NCBI RefSeq assembly: GCF_022605165.1
Contig: NC_063069.1
Location: 434,001 to 498,000 of the forward strand
Source: Purpureocillium takamizusanense
Lineage: Eukaryota; Ascomycota; Sordariomycetes; Hypocreales; Ophiocordycipitaceae
Direction of reading: 5' to 3'
Length of the DNA stretch: 64,000 nucleotides
Both the position numbers and the translations under genes were made by a program. Below, piece by piece: positions 11,005 through 23,337 of the stretch; position 1 is the stretch's first letter, and each line of letters begins with the position of its first letter. Under the pieces are notes generated by a model. It had not been told where the DNA came from and made no database searches. It saw only the letters and a program-made list of their open reading frames with translations.

Positions 11005-11940
11005 ATGGCAGACCGCATCAGCTACGTCGGCTCGGGGCCCTACTGCTACGCCAACTGCCTGGCCATGATGCTCGGCAAGGAGAGCCCCTCGCCAGCGGTC
11101 ATCGAGTTCGCCACGTCTAGCGCCTTTGGCATGCAAATCATCGGCGGTGACGTCGTCTTCTTCGACCCCTTTGGCTGGGACCCAGTCGCCTGCTTCGACG
11201 CCGCGCTCGAGTCTGCAGGCTGGGCGTCCACCCTCGTCATCGGGGCCGACGCCGAGGACGCCCTCGTACGCCTCAAGCAAGCCCTCCTGCAGGGTCCTGT
11301 CTTCGTGGGACCCTTGGAGATGGGTCTCCTGCGCCACCAGCCCGAGATGAAGGGCGCCATCGGAGCCGACCACTACGTCGTCGTGCTGGGCATCACCAAC
11401 GACGGCATCGTCGAGATGCACGACCCGCATGGCCATCCGTACGCAACACTCCCCGTGACTGACTTCATGGCTTCATGGCGCGCGGAGAAGCTCGATTACG
11501 GCAAGCCGTATATGCTGCGCACCGACTTTCGCCAGGTCGAACGCGGCATCAGCGAAGAGGATGTGATCCGGCGGTCGCTCGACAATGCGCGTCGTTGGCT
11601 CTCTATGGAGCAGGGCCCGCACAACATGCCGCCATACTCGTGCGGCAACGGCGAAGCGGCCGAGCGGCTGGCGCAGATGGTCGAGGGCAAGACGCTCGCC
11701 AAGAGCATGCGGATGGACCTCGTCTACTTTGCCGTTCGCGTAGGGGCGCGCCGGCTGGCCGATGCGGCGACGTGCCTGCGGCGCATCGGGAGGGACGACG
11801 CGGCGGACATTGCGACTCGGCAGGCCAGGCTGGTCGGCGCGCTGCAGCACCCGCTCGTCGTGGGCGACGATGCGCGGGCGGCGAGGCTGCTGCGGGAGCT
11901 GGCGCCCACGTACGAGGCGCTGAGGGCGGCGCTGGGATGA
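11005..11940 (+). CDS. Intronless papain-fold protein, C39 / BtrH-N-like
   Basis: 311 residues, starting MADRISYVGSGPYCYANCL in a CACCATGG context; an in-frame ATG at 10849 is rejected because it overlaps the TATA box. The N-terminal half looks like a C39-type papain fold. A nucleophile Cys candidate sits in GPYCYANCLAMML, followed by GADHYVVVLGI with the His and HDPHGHP with the Asp, the order seen in C39 peptidases and BtrH-type acyltransferase or peptidase domains. The C-terminal half is helical, with a second Cys/His-containing segment and no recognised domain. Function is unknown: hydrolase or acyl/aminoacyl transferase are both possible. There are no introns and no signal peptide, so it is probably cytosolic. 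The family is mostly bacterial, so transfer is possible but not shown. Confidence 0.65.
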   Translation: MADRISYVGSGPYCYANCLAMMLGKESPSPAVIEFATSSAFGMQIIGGDVVFFDPFGWDPVACFDAALESAGWASTLVIGADAEDALVRLKQALLQGPVFVGPLEMGLLRHQPEMKGAIGADHYVVVLGITNDGIVEMHDPHGHPYATLPVTDFMASWRAEKLDYGKPYMLRTDFRQVERGISEEDVIRRSLDNARRWLSMEQGPHNMPPYSCGNGEAAERLAQMVEGKTLAKSMRMDLVYFAVRVGARRLADAATCLRRIGRDDAADIATRQARLVGALQHPLVVGDDARAARLLRELAPTYEALRAALG

Positions 11941-13293
11941 GCGAAGGGGGCTTTGGAGGGAGTGAGTGAGTGACTGACGCGCTGCAAAGAGCAACTGTAG
12001 CGAGTATGTACTTGGTGACGCTGAACAGACGGACGAAGAGGAAAGTAGCCACGGGTCCGCTTGTTGAGAAAAATGCCCGATGAGATGACGTGACTGACCG
12101 GGGGAGCGGTGATGGTGATGACGATGATGAGGATGGATGACAAGCGACGACCCCGTGGCCGAGATCACCTGCAGCGGGGCAGAGTTGAGCCTCCTCCAGG
12201 GCTCTCTACCTGAGGCTCTAGGGCTGTTCAGGGGCCACCTCGGGCACCCTCCAGGCTGGGGTGGCCCAACCCGGTTTAGCACCCGCCCCATCCCTTCCAG
12301 TGCGCACTGGCACCACACGGCACCCGCTCGCCCGCCGCAGCGTCACATGCCTGCTTTTCGCTGAGCGACAACCTGCTAATGCGGGCGTGACCGTGGTACA
12401 TGACATGCCGCACCCGACGCAGTCAGTTCGACACTCGATATAGCATCGCGATGCGTGGTGACAACTCATTAGGTACCGTGCGCAGCTCCGTGCCCGCGCG
12501 TTCCGCCAGCAATGAGGTTCGTTATCATCGCCGCTGCTGGCGCTCATGCGCATGTCACTGAGATTCGGGCGCGGGCGCTGCGTCATTGGCCCGCTCGCGC
12601 CAAGGGGACTTATCGATACCCTACCGGGCCCCTGGCCAGCCGGCATGTAGGTTTCATGGAAGTAGACGCAAAGTATCTGATAGCCCTCAAGGATGCACGT
12701 TGCCGTTCGTCCAGGGGCTCAGGTTCCGCTGTGGTGCCCTACCTGTACCGTCAAGTTGAGCTGCCTGTGTTATCCAGGCGCATTCCCCAGGCGGCAATGG
12801 TGGGACCTGGCCGCCCAGCTCTAATGAATGGTACTTGTTTGGTACCTGGGTTCCTCCCGAGTGACCTGGCTCGAGGTGCTCGATTGCCGCTTGACGCTCC
12901 CCAATGGCCCTTCCATCCATGCCGCCCCAACCTTACCGCCGACTTGTTGCTTTGCCTTATTCATGGAACCCATTCAACCTCAACCACCGCATCCTCTCCC
13001 GCGAGCCTAATGACGACGCGAGCCCAGCCGCCGCCGCCGCGACCCGCCGCTCTCTCCCCTCTCCCCCTCGCGCCCGCATAGCACGACACTGCGGGACGGC
13101 GCCCCTAAACCATCATCACCTCCCCGTCTCGCCCGTCGTAGCCCGTGACGTGCCGCCATTCGTCGTCGTCGTCGCGGCCCAGCTCCGCTGCTCCGACCAT
13201 CTGCGGCGCTCGACATCCTTCACGTCACAACTGCCGCCCAAGCTTTCGACAGACCGTAACCTTGTTCCACCGCCCTGACGACCCTCCCAGCCC
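11941..13293. other. Intergenic and 5' region of the sterol glucosyltransferase gene
   Basis: About 1.35 kb. The last 400 bases are rich in CCG/CCT and probably contain a long 5' leader. Open frames such as that at 12512-13081 are low-complexity Pro/Ala/Ser reading of GC-rich DNA and are not supported. Confidence 0.5.
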
Positions 13294-16200
13294 ATGCCGC
13301 GCCCTACCTCTCCGCCGGGGGCCGACGTCCCAGTCCCCGGCGGCGCGCGCGCCAGCGCCGATGACCACGACGAGAGCCACAGGCGAATAGCAAAGAAGCT
13401 TCAGAAGAGGCGTCGCGAGGAGCCGCACGCCGTCGAGCTACCGGAGCCGCTAAAAGGCGATGACAGCGATGACGAGGTGTCGCCCAACGATGTCGCGTCC
13501 ACCCGCGGCGGCCCCATGTCCATCAACATGAACCAGAGCATCTTCGGCCTCATCGCTGCCGCAGGCTCTAGGGTCGACTTCAACGAGCGTTTCGACGACG
13601 CCAGCAGTGACGACGAGGACAGCGAACAGCCCGCTAGGCGTGAGGACCTGTCGCAGACAGTCATACTCCAGCCGGCCGCGAGCGACCCGACTGATAAGTC
13701 GGCCAAGCGCGGCTATAAGAAGCGTCTCTCAGGACATCGGCTGCTCAAATCGTTTGCTACCCTGCCCAAGCGAAAGATCAAGTCGAAACGCGAGTCAAGT
13801 CGTCTGTCCGCTCCCGCACCAGAGTCTGACGAGCAGAGCGAGTCGAGCGACCCCTCTCAGAACCCGGCCATTACGATCGACAAGGAAGACACCCGCCTGG
13901 CCCCCGTTATGAGCCGTATGCTGCAGGCCCAAGCCGAAATGTCCAGCCGGCCGAGCTTCGACATAGAGAGACGGTCGTTGGACCTTCGACGTGACGACGG
14001 AGACGATGCGTCACAGCTGGCGAGGCGGCTCATGGAGATATTCGAATTCGACCAGCCCGAGGAGGTCATTGAAGGTAACTTTGGCCCCCTGTCTTCCGAC
14101 GCGTGCCGATGCTGACTGCTACAGAGTATCCTTGCTGGTTGTTGCAAAGCGTCCTGCTCCAGGGTTTCTTGTATATTACGACAAAGCACATTTGCTTTTA
14201 CGCCTACCTTCCCAAGAAGGCTGCAAGTCTCTCCGCCGGCCTGTTCTCGGCACGCTCACTGACAATTCTGTAGAATGTAGTAGCCAAATCCGGTTATCTT
14301 TCCAAGAGCGGCAAGCGGAATCCCAAGTACAATCGCTACTGGTTCCGCTTAAAGGGAGACGTGCTCTCCTACTATCGCGACTCCACCAATCTCTACTTCC
14401 CCCACGGTCACATCGACCTTCGCTTCGGCATTTCGGCAAGCATCGTCGACAGGGAAAAGGATGGCGTTCATTTTAACGTGGTCACGAGTCACCGAACCTA
14501 CAACTTCCGGGCAGACAGCGCGCCGAGCGCCAAGGAGTGGGTGAAAAGCCTTCAGCGTGTCATCTTCCGCAGCCACAACGACGGCGACAGCGTCAAGATT
14601 TCGCTGCCCATTGGCAATGTGATTGATGTGGAGGAGACGCAGATGATGGAGTTCTCCGAGACGTGCAAGATCCGCGTCATTGACAATGACGAGACTTATG
14701 CCATCGACGAGGTATGCCGCCGAGGATATCTCAATGGTTCATTGCTGACAGCGTGCAGTATTTCTTCTCATTCTTCAGCTTCGGGCGCGAGGCCATCAAC
14801 GTCTTGAAGATACTGGTCGAAGATGCTGCGTCAAACAGCCGAACGAGCGGAAAAGCAATAGCCGAGCAGGAGAGCTCGAGCGCATCGGCGCCCGCATCAG
14901 CTCCTGTCTCACTCGGAGGGTCCAAGAGCGTGAGCCGAAATGACCTCGTAGTAGACAAGATTCGGACGTCAAAGCTTCCTGAGCCCGTCAAGGCGACTCT
15001 GTCTCCCATGTCGCCGCAATCGGCTAATCCCAGCCCGCGAGCTAGCTGCGAGCTGTCGTCTCGGACAAGTCTCGATGCCTTCCGTGGACTTGGAAGGCGA
15101 AGCCACGAGGTCTCTGGTCTCATGCAGGAGGAGAGCCCTCGGAGAAGCTTTAGTGGTACTAGGAGATCGCAGAGTGTCCGTCGACGGGACGAGAAGCGTC
15201 GAAACATGTTGGAATCATCCGACTCGAATCTCCAATCGTCCACGGACGATCCAAGCTACTCGAACCTGACCGTGTCGGTTACCGACGAGCCATCAGCGAG
15301 CCAAATTCTGCGAGGCAGCGAAGTGTTTCAGAGCCCGACAATGCGATACTCACCATCGGCGTCGCCCTCTGCCGACGCAGCCGGTCCGTCAAGGGAACCG
15401 CTGAGCGTGCATCCGCCGCCACCGCATCATTCAGCCACGACGGGTCACATATCGCAATTCGGGTATCACGGGGACTTTGATCAGCGCCCGTCGACCCCGA
15501 CCCTGCAGAGCATCACAAAGATGGGCTCATATCCCCTTCAGCGCGCTGGTGCCTTTGCCGACTACCTCAACAAGACGAGCAAGCGTATGAGCTCGCTTCT
15601 CGCCACCGAATCCATGGGATATGTCGAAAAGGTGTCTGGCATGTGGAAAGGTGGCCGCAAGCACTATGACGAGCCTGCTGGCCTGCGCCCTGATGAAGAT
15701 GAGCTGGAGCAAGATTCCGAGGGCAAAATCCAGACTTCCATGGAGCGCTTCCGCGCACATTTCGCTCTTCCAGAAACAGAGCGCCTGCAGGCGACGTATT
15801 TTGGCTACATCCTCCGTGTCCTCCCGCTGTACGGCAAGATCTACATCAGCGACCGCTCATTCTGTTTTCGCAGCCTGCTTCCCGGCACGCGGACGAAGCT
15901 GATCCTTCCCCTTAAGGATGTGGAGACAGCACACAAGGAAAAGGGCTTTCGTTTCGGATACAACGGCCTCGTGGTAGTTATTCGTGGCCACGAGGAGCTT
16001 TTCTTCGAGTTCAGTCAACTCGATGTGCGGGACGACTGCGCCGTGACGCTCCTGCAAAGCCTCGAAACCACAAAGTACCTAAAGGAGTCGGGCATACTCC
16101 AGGAGGAGGAGCGCGAAGAGGAGGACTCAGCCATTGCCGAGCGCGATGCTCTCAAGTCGGCACGGCAGGGCGAGCACCCAGAGCATGACGTCCAGCTTCC

Positions 16201-17826
16201 GCAGCAGACGGCCAGCATGGCAAACGCGCCCACCATATTGATGGATGAGACGGACGGCTCGTTCCTCAACTTCAAGCCGCCGAACCCCCTAAAGATTACT
16301 TGCCTGACTATCGGCTCCCGTGGCGATGTTCAGCCGTACATTGCGCTGTGCAAGGGTCTGCTAGCTGAGGGCCACAAGCCTCGCATCGCCACGCACGCCG
16401 AGTTCCAGGGCTGGATCGAGTCTCACGGTATTGAGTTCGCGCCTGTCGCCGGAGACCCCGGGGAGCTCATGCGTCTCTGCATCGAGAACGGTACCTTCAC
16501 CCTCTCCTTCCTGCGTGAGGCCAACTCGACGTTCCGGGGGTGGTTGGCAGAGCTGTTGGACTCGGCGTACCAGGCGTGCGAGGGGTCCGAGCTGCTCATC
16601 GAGTCGCCCTCGGCCATGGCCGGCATCCACATCGCCGAGAAGCTGGGCATTCCATACTTCAGGGCCTTCACCATGCCATGGACACGAACCAGGGCCTACC
16701 CGCACGCGTTCATCATGCCCGAGCACAAGATGGGTGGCGCCTACAACTACATGACCTATGTCATGTTTGACAATATCTTTTGGAAAGCGACGGCTCACCA
16801 GGTCAACCGGTGGCGCAACAAGACCCTGGGCTTGCCAAACACGGGACTGGAGAAGATGCAGCCCAACAAGGTTCCATTCCTTTACAACTTCAGCCCCAGC
16901 GTCGTTGCCCCGCCGCTAGACTTTTCAGACTGGATCCGCGTCACAGGCTACTGGTTCCTGGACGAGGGGGACGAGTACCAGCCACCCCAGGAGCTGAATG
17001 ACTTTATCAAGCGGGCCCGAGCGGACGGCAAGAAGCTCGTGTATGTGGGCTTCGGGTCCATCATCGTAAATGACCCGGCCAAGATGACCCAGGAAGTCAT
17101 CGACGCGGTGCGCAAGGCCGACGTGCGTTGCATTCTCTCCAAGGGATGGTCGGACCGCATCACGCCCAAGGACGACACGGCCAAGCCGCGCCCAGATGAG
17201 CCCGAGATGCCCCCTGAAATATACGTGATCAAGTCTGCGCCCCACGACTGGCTGTTTCGACAGATTGACGCCGCGGCGCACCACGGTGGGTCAGGCACGA
17301 CGGGCGCCAGCTTACGCGCGGGCATCCCGACCATCATTAGGCCCTTCTTTGGCGATCAGTACTTCTTCGCCAGCCGCGTCGAGGACCTCGGCGTTGGCGT
17401 GTGGGTGAAGCGATGGGGCACCAACAGCTTCGGCCGTGCCCTGTGGGAGGTAACGCGCAACGAACGCATGATTGTCAAGGCCCGCGTGCTCGGCGAGCAG
17501 ATTCGCAAGGTAAAGTGCACCCACCCAGCGTTGTGTGGATCTCAAGCAGGGCTAACACTACATAGGAAAAGGGCGTTGACCTCGCGATCCAGAACATCTA
17601 CAGGGATCTCGAGTACGCGACCAGTCTGATCAAGCGCAAGGCGGGCAAGAACGCGCAGATGGATACGGAGGACGATGACGAGGATACCGAGGAGAGCTGG
17701 ACCTTTGTGGGGTCCGATGAGCCGGACCCGGACGTGGTGACCAAGAAGCTGAGCGAGGGGCTGGGCGGCTTGGGCATGCGGCGGGACAGGGCCCTGGGCA
17801 GCCAGGCGATCAAGGGCAGCGCCTAG
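13294..17826 (+). CDS. ATG26: Sterol 3-beta-glucosyltransferase (UGT51/Atg26)
   Basis: Transfers glucose from UDP-glucose to ergosterol at membranes; in some fungi it is needed for pexophagy. Exons 13294-14074, 14125-14222, 14274-14711, 14759-17509 and 17566-17826 give 1442 residues, the usual length. The order is: disordered acidic/basic N-terminus with [21 protein letters not shown]; a first GRAM domain ([20 protein letters not shown]); a PH domain ([19 protein letters not shown] to [11 protein letters not shown]); a Ser-rich linker; a second GRAM domain ([20 protein letters not shown]); and the GT-B catalytic domain from [20 protein letters not shown] to [18 protein letters not shown], the UDP-sugar binding signature. 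The acidic tail ends ESWTFVGS as in relatives. The second intron (14223-14273) starts GCAAGT, a GC-AG intron. Confidence 0.95.
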
Positions 17827-18623
17827 AACGCGGCCCGTGGATACGATATGAGGCACGACCAGGCACGATGGATCAGTTACGCGAGATGACCATTGATGTT
17901 GCGGTGGCGATAGGGTCGAGGGTAGGGGTTTTTTGCTGTCAGTTGTCAATGTCGTTGGATAGCGGGGGCTGTAATGGTGGGGTTGGACGCCCGCGCTGCT
18001 GCGGTGGCCCCCCGGGTGTGGCGTGGCGCACATACATACATACTATCATGAGGGGGCCGGCCAAGCGTCGGGACCGGAGTCGGGACAACAGCTTCGGTCG
18101 ATCCGCGCCTGAGGGCTGGGTGCCAGACCGGACACACAGAGTCTGCAGGCATCCCTCCTCGACTTGCATAGATACGAGTACAGAGACTATAGACGGCGGC
18201 CTGGCACTTCTTGGTGGCCAAACCAAGAGTTCCCGAGGTCGGTCGAGGAAGAAACTGAGTTGCAGAGCCCATCCCAAGAGAGACGCACAACCGCAGTTTC
18301 TGGTGATCTTTTACACTGACTTGACGAGCGGCCGCTCGCCGGGTCGCGCACGTCAAGGATGTGGTGGATCAAATGCTACGCCAGTCCTTTCTCACACAAA
18401 GTTGTTTTGGAAAACATCAATGTACGAAGTAGTATGCATGTACTCATGGTATTCATTATGTGACGTTGCTGCAATGTAAAGACGTAGACCGCCAGTATAC
18501 TGGAAGCACACGAGTTTCCCGATAACTCGTTCCAACTCCAGTACTAACCCAAGACAGTTCAGTATTGCCCCCTGCCCCAAACGCCGTAGAAAGTCTTCAC
18601 GCCAATTTGTTTACGCCCGCAAC
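17827..18623. other. Convergent 3' flanks, no gene seen
   Basis: Lies between the 3' ends of the glucosyltransferase (+) and the DUF3712-type gene (-). Frames here have no recognisable protein features. Confidence 0.5.
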
Positions 18624-19786
18624 TCATAACCCCTGGGCCCTCTTCATCTTCATGCCCAGCTTGAGCATAGTCCATACCATGGAGCCTCTTTGCGCAGCCC
18701 TCTTGACGTTGGCAGCGTTGTTGTTGGAGCCGCCGCCGCCGCCACTGCCACCGCCGCCAGCTGTCGTGTTCCAGTGCTCGATAACATGGCCCAGGAAGGT
18801 CGAGTTGCCGAGGACGTCTCCGAGGACGTCGATGAGATTGTTGCCGGAGCTGGTGCCGTTGCCGGCGCCGGCCACGACGCCGCTCAGGACATCGCTCAGC
18901 AGCGTGACGACAGAGATGGACGTGGTGAGCTTCTTGGTGTTGAGCACCTTCTCGATGTACGGGATGTGCACGCCGTTGACAACGGTGGCGTTGCCCGTCG
19001 CGTTGAGCTCGATGACGCCGCGGCCGAGCGGGGCGGCCTGGTCGGCGAGGATGGTGGCGAGGTTGGGGCCGAGGGTGTCGAGGAAGAGCATGCCTTCAAA
19101 GGCGCATGAGTTGTTGCCGGGCGGGAGGTTGAGGTTGTGGATTGTGATTTCGCCGAGGCGGATCCTGCCCGACAAAAGGTTGAGCGTCACGTTGCCCAAC
19201 TGGAGCGTCAGGACGCCCGAGTTGGGCAGGTTGAGCATGCCCTTGATGTTCTTGCCGTCCTGGGGCGGGAGCATGACGGTGAGCTCGGTGATGCCGAAGC
19301 CCTTGAGGTTGTTGAGCCCGGGGAGCTTGATGGTCTTGTCGAGGTGCGGCGTGGAGGTGAGCTCGCCGAGGTGGATGGTTGGGTCGGCGCGGACGGACAG
19401 CTCGACCTCGTCCTGGACGAAGACGCGGTCGAACCAGCGGACGAGCTCCGTCTCGTTGGCGACGACGACGGTCTGGTTGGTGATGATGGCGGGGGTGTCG
19501 CCGCTGACGCGCTGCTTGGGCAGCGTGAGGGTGACGAACGGCGAGTACGGCTCCGTGTCGTGGTTGTACAGGTACAGCGGCAGCGTGTCGATGTTGACGG
19601 GCAGGGGCGTGTCGAGCGACGTGTTGAGCGAGAGGATGGTGCGCTCGGGCGTGAGGGCCTGGAGGGCGCCGCTGTGCACGGGGAGGTCCTGCGAGTTGAG
19701 GATGGCCTGGACGATGGCTGGCACGATTACCTTGAACCTGAAAGGCGCGTTGCGTGGTTAGTTTCTCGTTCAATTTGTTCTTGTTT

Positions 19787-19820
<34 letters not shown>

Positions 19821-20208
19821 CTCTCGCTCTCTCGCTCTCTCTCCTTATCTCGTGAGGAATGACTTACACAATCGGCAGCAGAATGGCCAGAAAGATAATG
19901 GTGCCAATGAGGTACCACAGCCAGAAGCGGCGGCAGTGCGCCTTGACTTTTTGTTGCTGGTTGCGCAGCTTCTGCCGCCGCGTGAGCTTCTCCTTGGGCT
20001 TCTTTGCGTCGGCGACGTGGTCGACGGACGAGGCATCGTCGGCTGCTGCTGCTGCTGCGCTCTCGCCAGCGTCGCGGGCCGCCACGCCTTCGCCGCCGCC
20101 GAGGCCACCCGCAGCAGACGCCGCCGGCGCTGCAGCCGGCGCGTTCACCGCGTGCTCATACTTGGGAGGCTCCTTGCCAGCGTCCTTTGTCTTCTTGAAC
20201 CAGCCCAT
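18624..20208 (-). CDS. DUF3712-type fungal membrane protein
   Basis: Exons 20208-19868 and 19737-18624, 484 residues. Layout: a low-complexity, Ala/Gly-rich cytosolic N-terminus (MGWFKKTKDAGKEPPKYEH...), a basic stretch (KEKLTRRQKLRNQQQKVKAH), one transmembrane helix near residues 96-113 (FWLWYLIGTIIFLAILLPIV), then a long extracytosolic beta-rich domain of the DUF3712/LEA-like type: ILNSQDLPVHSGALQALTPE, TLPLYLYN, and repeated LP.L..L.GIG and NATGNATVVNGVHIPYIE segments. There are several N-glycosylation sequons. A Gly/Ser run precedes a basic C-terminus. Family function is unknown; the signal-anchor topology suggests a vacuolar, ER or plasma-membrane protein facing away from the cytosol. 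The 130-nt intron contains a CT microsatellite, so its length may vary. Confidence 0.85.
19789..19842 (+). repeat. CT microsatellite inside an intron
   Basis: A run of CT dinucleotides with a few CG interruptions. It lies in the only intron of the DUF3712-type gene, where it reads as GA on the coding strand. Confidence 0.9.
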
Positions 20209-23200
20209 GGTTTCTTCTCTTTTGTTGTTGCTGTTGTTGTTTCGAGCTTCAACACCAACAACAAGCAAGCAGCAAAGGTGTCCGAGGAGGGGAGGGCAGG
20301 CGCACGATATCGCAGAGGGAGGTGGCAGTCTGCAATGAAGCGTCCGTGGGTTCGGGTATCCAGCGACTCAAGAGGTGGTGCGCCGGGCGCCGGATACGTA
20401 GTGTAAGTCTGTTGGGGGGGGGGGGGGGCAAGGACTCAGACGGCATCAACAGGAAACACCGCGTGTCTACTATCCGTGCACATAGGGTGATCGGAACCAT
20501 CGATGTCATATCGGAAGCCTGAACTCTCCCCCGCACTCACGCTCTGATGATCTGCCTTCTTCGGCCGAGGCACGAGCGCACCTGGGTACGGGCTGGGGGG
20601 GTCGTCGGCCATCTGCAGCTCATCCCGCTCGCCCGCCGGTGCCCTGGCATCTGGCAGCCCAGTCAGTCAACCAGTCTCCAAGTAGCCAAGCGGCACACAT
20701 CCACTTGTTTTAGCTCGGAGGGGGGAGGGAGGGGCGAGTCAACTCACTCCAGAGAGACAAACAGAGTGAGAGTGTGATACTACTTCAAGAGAGGGGAGCA
20801 CGGGAGCAAAGACACCTTGCCCATAAGCCCCAACCCAGGACTCCGCACGGTTCGGTTCCCCCGCGTGGGGAAAGTGGGCAGGGGCAAGGGTAACTAATCA
20901 GTAGAGTAGGGCTTCTCTTGGTGACGCGAGCAGCGATTGTTGGCAAGCCCTCCCGCAAGATGACCCCGAATAGGCAAAGATGGCCTAGGCTTTTTCTGGT
21001 TCTCCGCCCACCGGAACGGAAAACCCACAGTTTGTTCACTTGCGAGCCTGCTGGTAAAGACACACACACACACACACACATACACACAGACCCCACTGGC
21101 GCCTAAGCGCGAGAGACCGTGGCGGGAGGGTAGCTTTGTGAGGCTTGGAAGAGAACGACTCGCTAGACCAGGACCGGTGCGGCACGTCACATCAACTTGG
21201 GCCGCTTCGGGCGAAGGCACAGCCAAAAAAAAAGAGGCTCAACGGGTGACTCGCAGAGCGACCAACTGAAGCCCGCCAAGTGGAGACGGGACAGCCAACT
21301 ACAGGACCTACTATCGAAAAAGAGAGCGAGCGGCGGCGCATAGAGCCAGCAGTACTGTAGCAGTGAGCAGTAACGAGCCTATGATGTCGTGGTGCATCGG
21401 GCCCTTTGCCAAGTCGAGGCGCTCAAAAGGCGCTCTCTCTCGTTTCTTGGTGGACCTGGGCCTGGACTAAACCTGCTTGGTGGAGCGGCGTGACCTGACG
21501 ATCCGCGCGCGCGCGCCATGTTCGCAACTTGTTCAGGCTTTTTTTTGGGTCCGTGATTTCCCGTGGGTGACACGAGAGCGAGGGCGGCTTGAGAGTGTCG
21601 AGTCAAGCCAACGTCGCTGGTTGCACAGAGGACAAGTTCTGGGCTTGAGTGGCGAAACCGTGGAGGGAGGGGAGGGGGATCATCTTTTCCTCAAGAAGTA
21701 TTTTTCTGTCATGGTTGAGCAGGACGAGATGGATTCAACGCGAACGGACTTGAGTTGGCGACATGAACTCAGGCCAGGCCAAGCGTACCCAGGGCCTCCC
21801 TCGTCCACTCTGCCGGAAGGAACCGCACGCACGTACATGCGTTCGCGGGGGTGGAGACGGTGGGGATCATGGTTCGGCTGCATGTCCATGCATGCTCCGC
21901 CGTGCAGTCTACATCGGCAAGGGAGGGGGGGGGGGGAAGCTGGCGGCGGGTTGTCTCTAGGACCGGGACACTCCCGCGCGCACGTCTGTTTCACCGCCGC
22001 CCTTGCGTTGTGTAATGTATGCATAAACGGGTTAAAATTGCAGTGTTTGATTCTCAGCCCAGAGCCGCTCGCTAGTATGCGTCTCCCCTGAATGTTGACG
22101 TCGTCATTGCTACTATTACTAGGAGCAGGTCCCCTGTTTGCGTCTCACTTTGTGTCTTTCCCTTCAGCCGTAGCCGACGTTTGTTGATAAGACGATGAAT
22201 ACTACTACAGGCAACGAGCAAACAAACAAACAACAACAACAACGCGGTCCGCCTCGGCAGTCAACACTTACACACGGCGAGACACACCCGCGCGCGCACG
22301 AGTCCAGCCAGTCGCATCACGTCCCATGTCTTATGGTCTGCCGAGGCTGCCCCCATTGAGCCATTTGCCAACTTCAAGTTGCCGTTCTCGATTCCCATGT
22401 GGCCGGGGCGCCCAATCACGCAACTCGTATTCTTTTTTGGCCTTCCCGCATACACCACCGACGATCCACAACAACCGTCTTGAGCCCAGATGCCCCAGCC
22501 AGCTGCTGCACTGGCTGCGCACCGATGTCGCCCTCGATCACCCGATCCACTTTTGGATGAAGATCCAAGTGGGTTAGGTGCACTCATGACTAGCGCGGCG
22601 GTGCCCTGGCAGGCCGGGATGGTGGGTGCATTGGACTGGGGAGAGTGATGGGCCGGGGGAAGCGGAGGAGGGGATGCTCCAAGGTTCACGGTTGGTAGGG
22701 TAGGTTAACTAGTAGCCTGTGCGGGGGAAGTACTAACTTACCCAGCAGAACGCTGGAGAGAGCGCTGTGAGAGAGGAGAGCTTATCCCACCACACCAAGT
22801 TGGAAAACTGCCGATCCCCTCCAAGCGGGATCCCGGCCACCCAGCCCGCTAGTCCAACCCACCGCCTGCCCGACCGCCCGCCCGCTCACAACAACAGGCT
22901 GGCTGGCGCGCGGGCCAAAGCTCCGAGGCCTGGGGCTGTCTTCACGACTCACATCGCGCTCGGGGCTTCATGTGAAGGTTGACGTTGTTGACAGAGCGGG
23001 ACGGAGGCCACACTCGCCCCATGGGGCCGGTCCCCGCTTCGCGATGGACCGTTTGCGTATCCCCATATCCTCCCAGACTTCCCCAGGCTCTTTGCTCAGA
23101 GAGAAGAAAGTCTTCTTGTCCCTTCCGTCCTGCTTGATGCTTGACTTCGTCTTGCTTGGTTGACCCGTGCCCCAAGCGTCCGATCCTGAACCCCCCTCCC

Positions 23201-23337
23201 CCTTCCGTTGGCTCTCCCCAGGGCAAACGCCGGATCGCGACTTGCACCTCACCCATCACCCTTCCCCTCCCCCCCAAGGCCCGGCCAGCCAAGGAAGTGA
23301 GAGACAAAGAAGAAGAAGGGAAAAAAAAAGGCCCGCC
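20209..23337. other. 3.1-kb non-coding interval
   Basis: No gene can be supported. It holds a G run (20414-20428), an AC microsatellite (21060-21088), a second G run near 21927-21935 and AAC/AACAA repeats near 22220-22245. GC-rich, Pro/Arg-rich open frames occur by composition. The last 400 bases, purine-rich just before the ATG, probably form the leader of the repeat-protein gene. The length suggests a large regulatory region or an unseen non-coding RNA. Confidence 0.5.
21060..21088 (+). repeat. AC microsatellite
   Basis: Run of AC dinucleotides with one T interruption in the long interval upstream of the repeat-protein gene. Confidence 0.85.

Noticed and set aside
12512..13081. Open frame of 189 residues
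   Set aside because: Pro/Ala/Ser-rich reading of GC-rich leader DNA upstream of ATG26, with no signal, domain or coding texture.
18690..19862. Plus-strand frames opposite the DUF3712-type gene
   Set aside because: Antisense shadows with Val/Glu/Asp/Arg repeats; the minus-strand protein has a TM helix, sequons and a clean intron.
21477..22091. Open frame of 204 residues in the long interval
   Set aside because: Low-complexity, Gly/Arg-rich, contains homopolymer runs; no features of a real protein.
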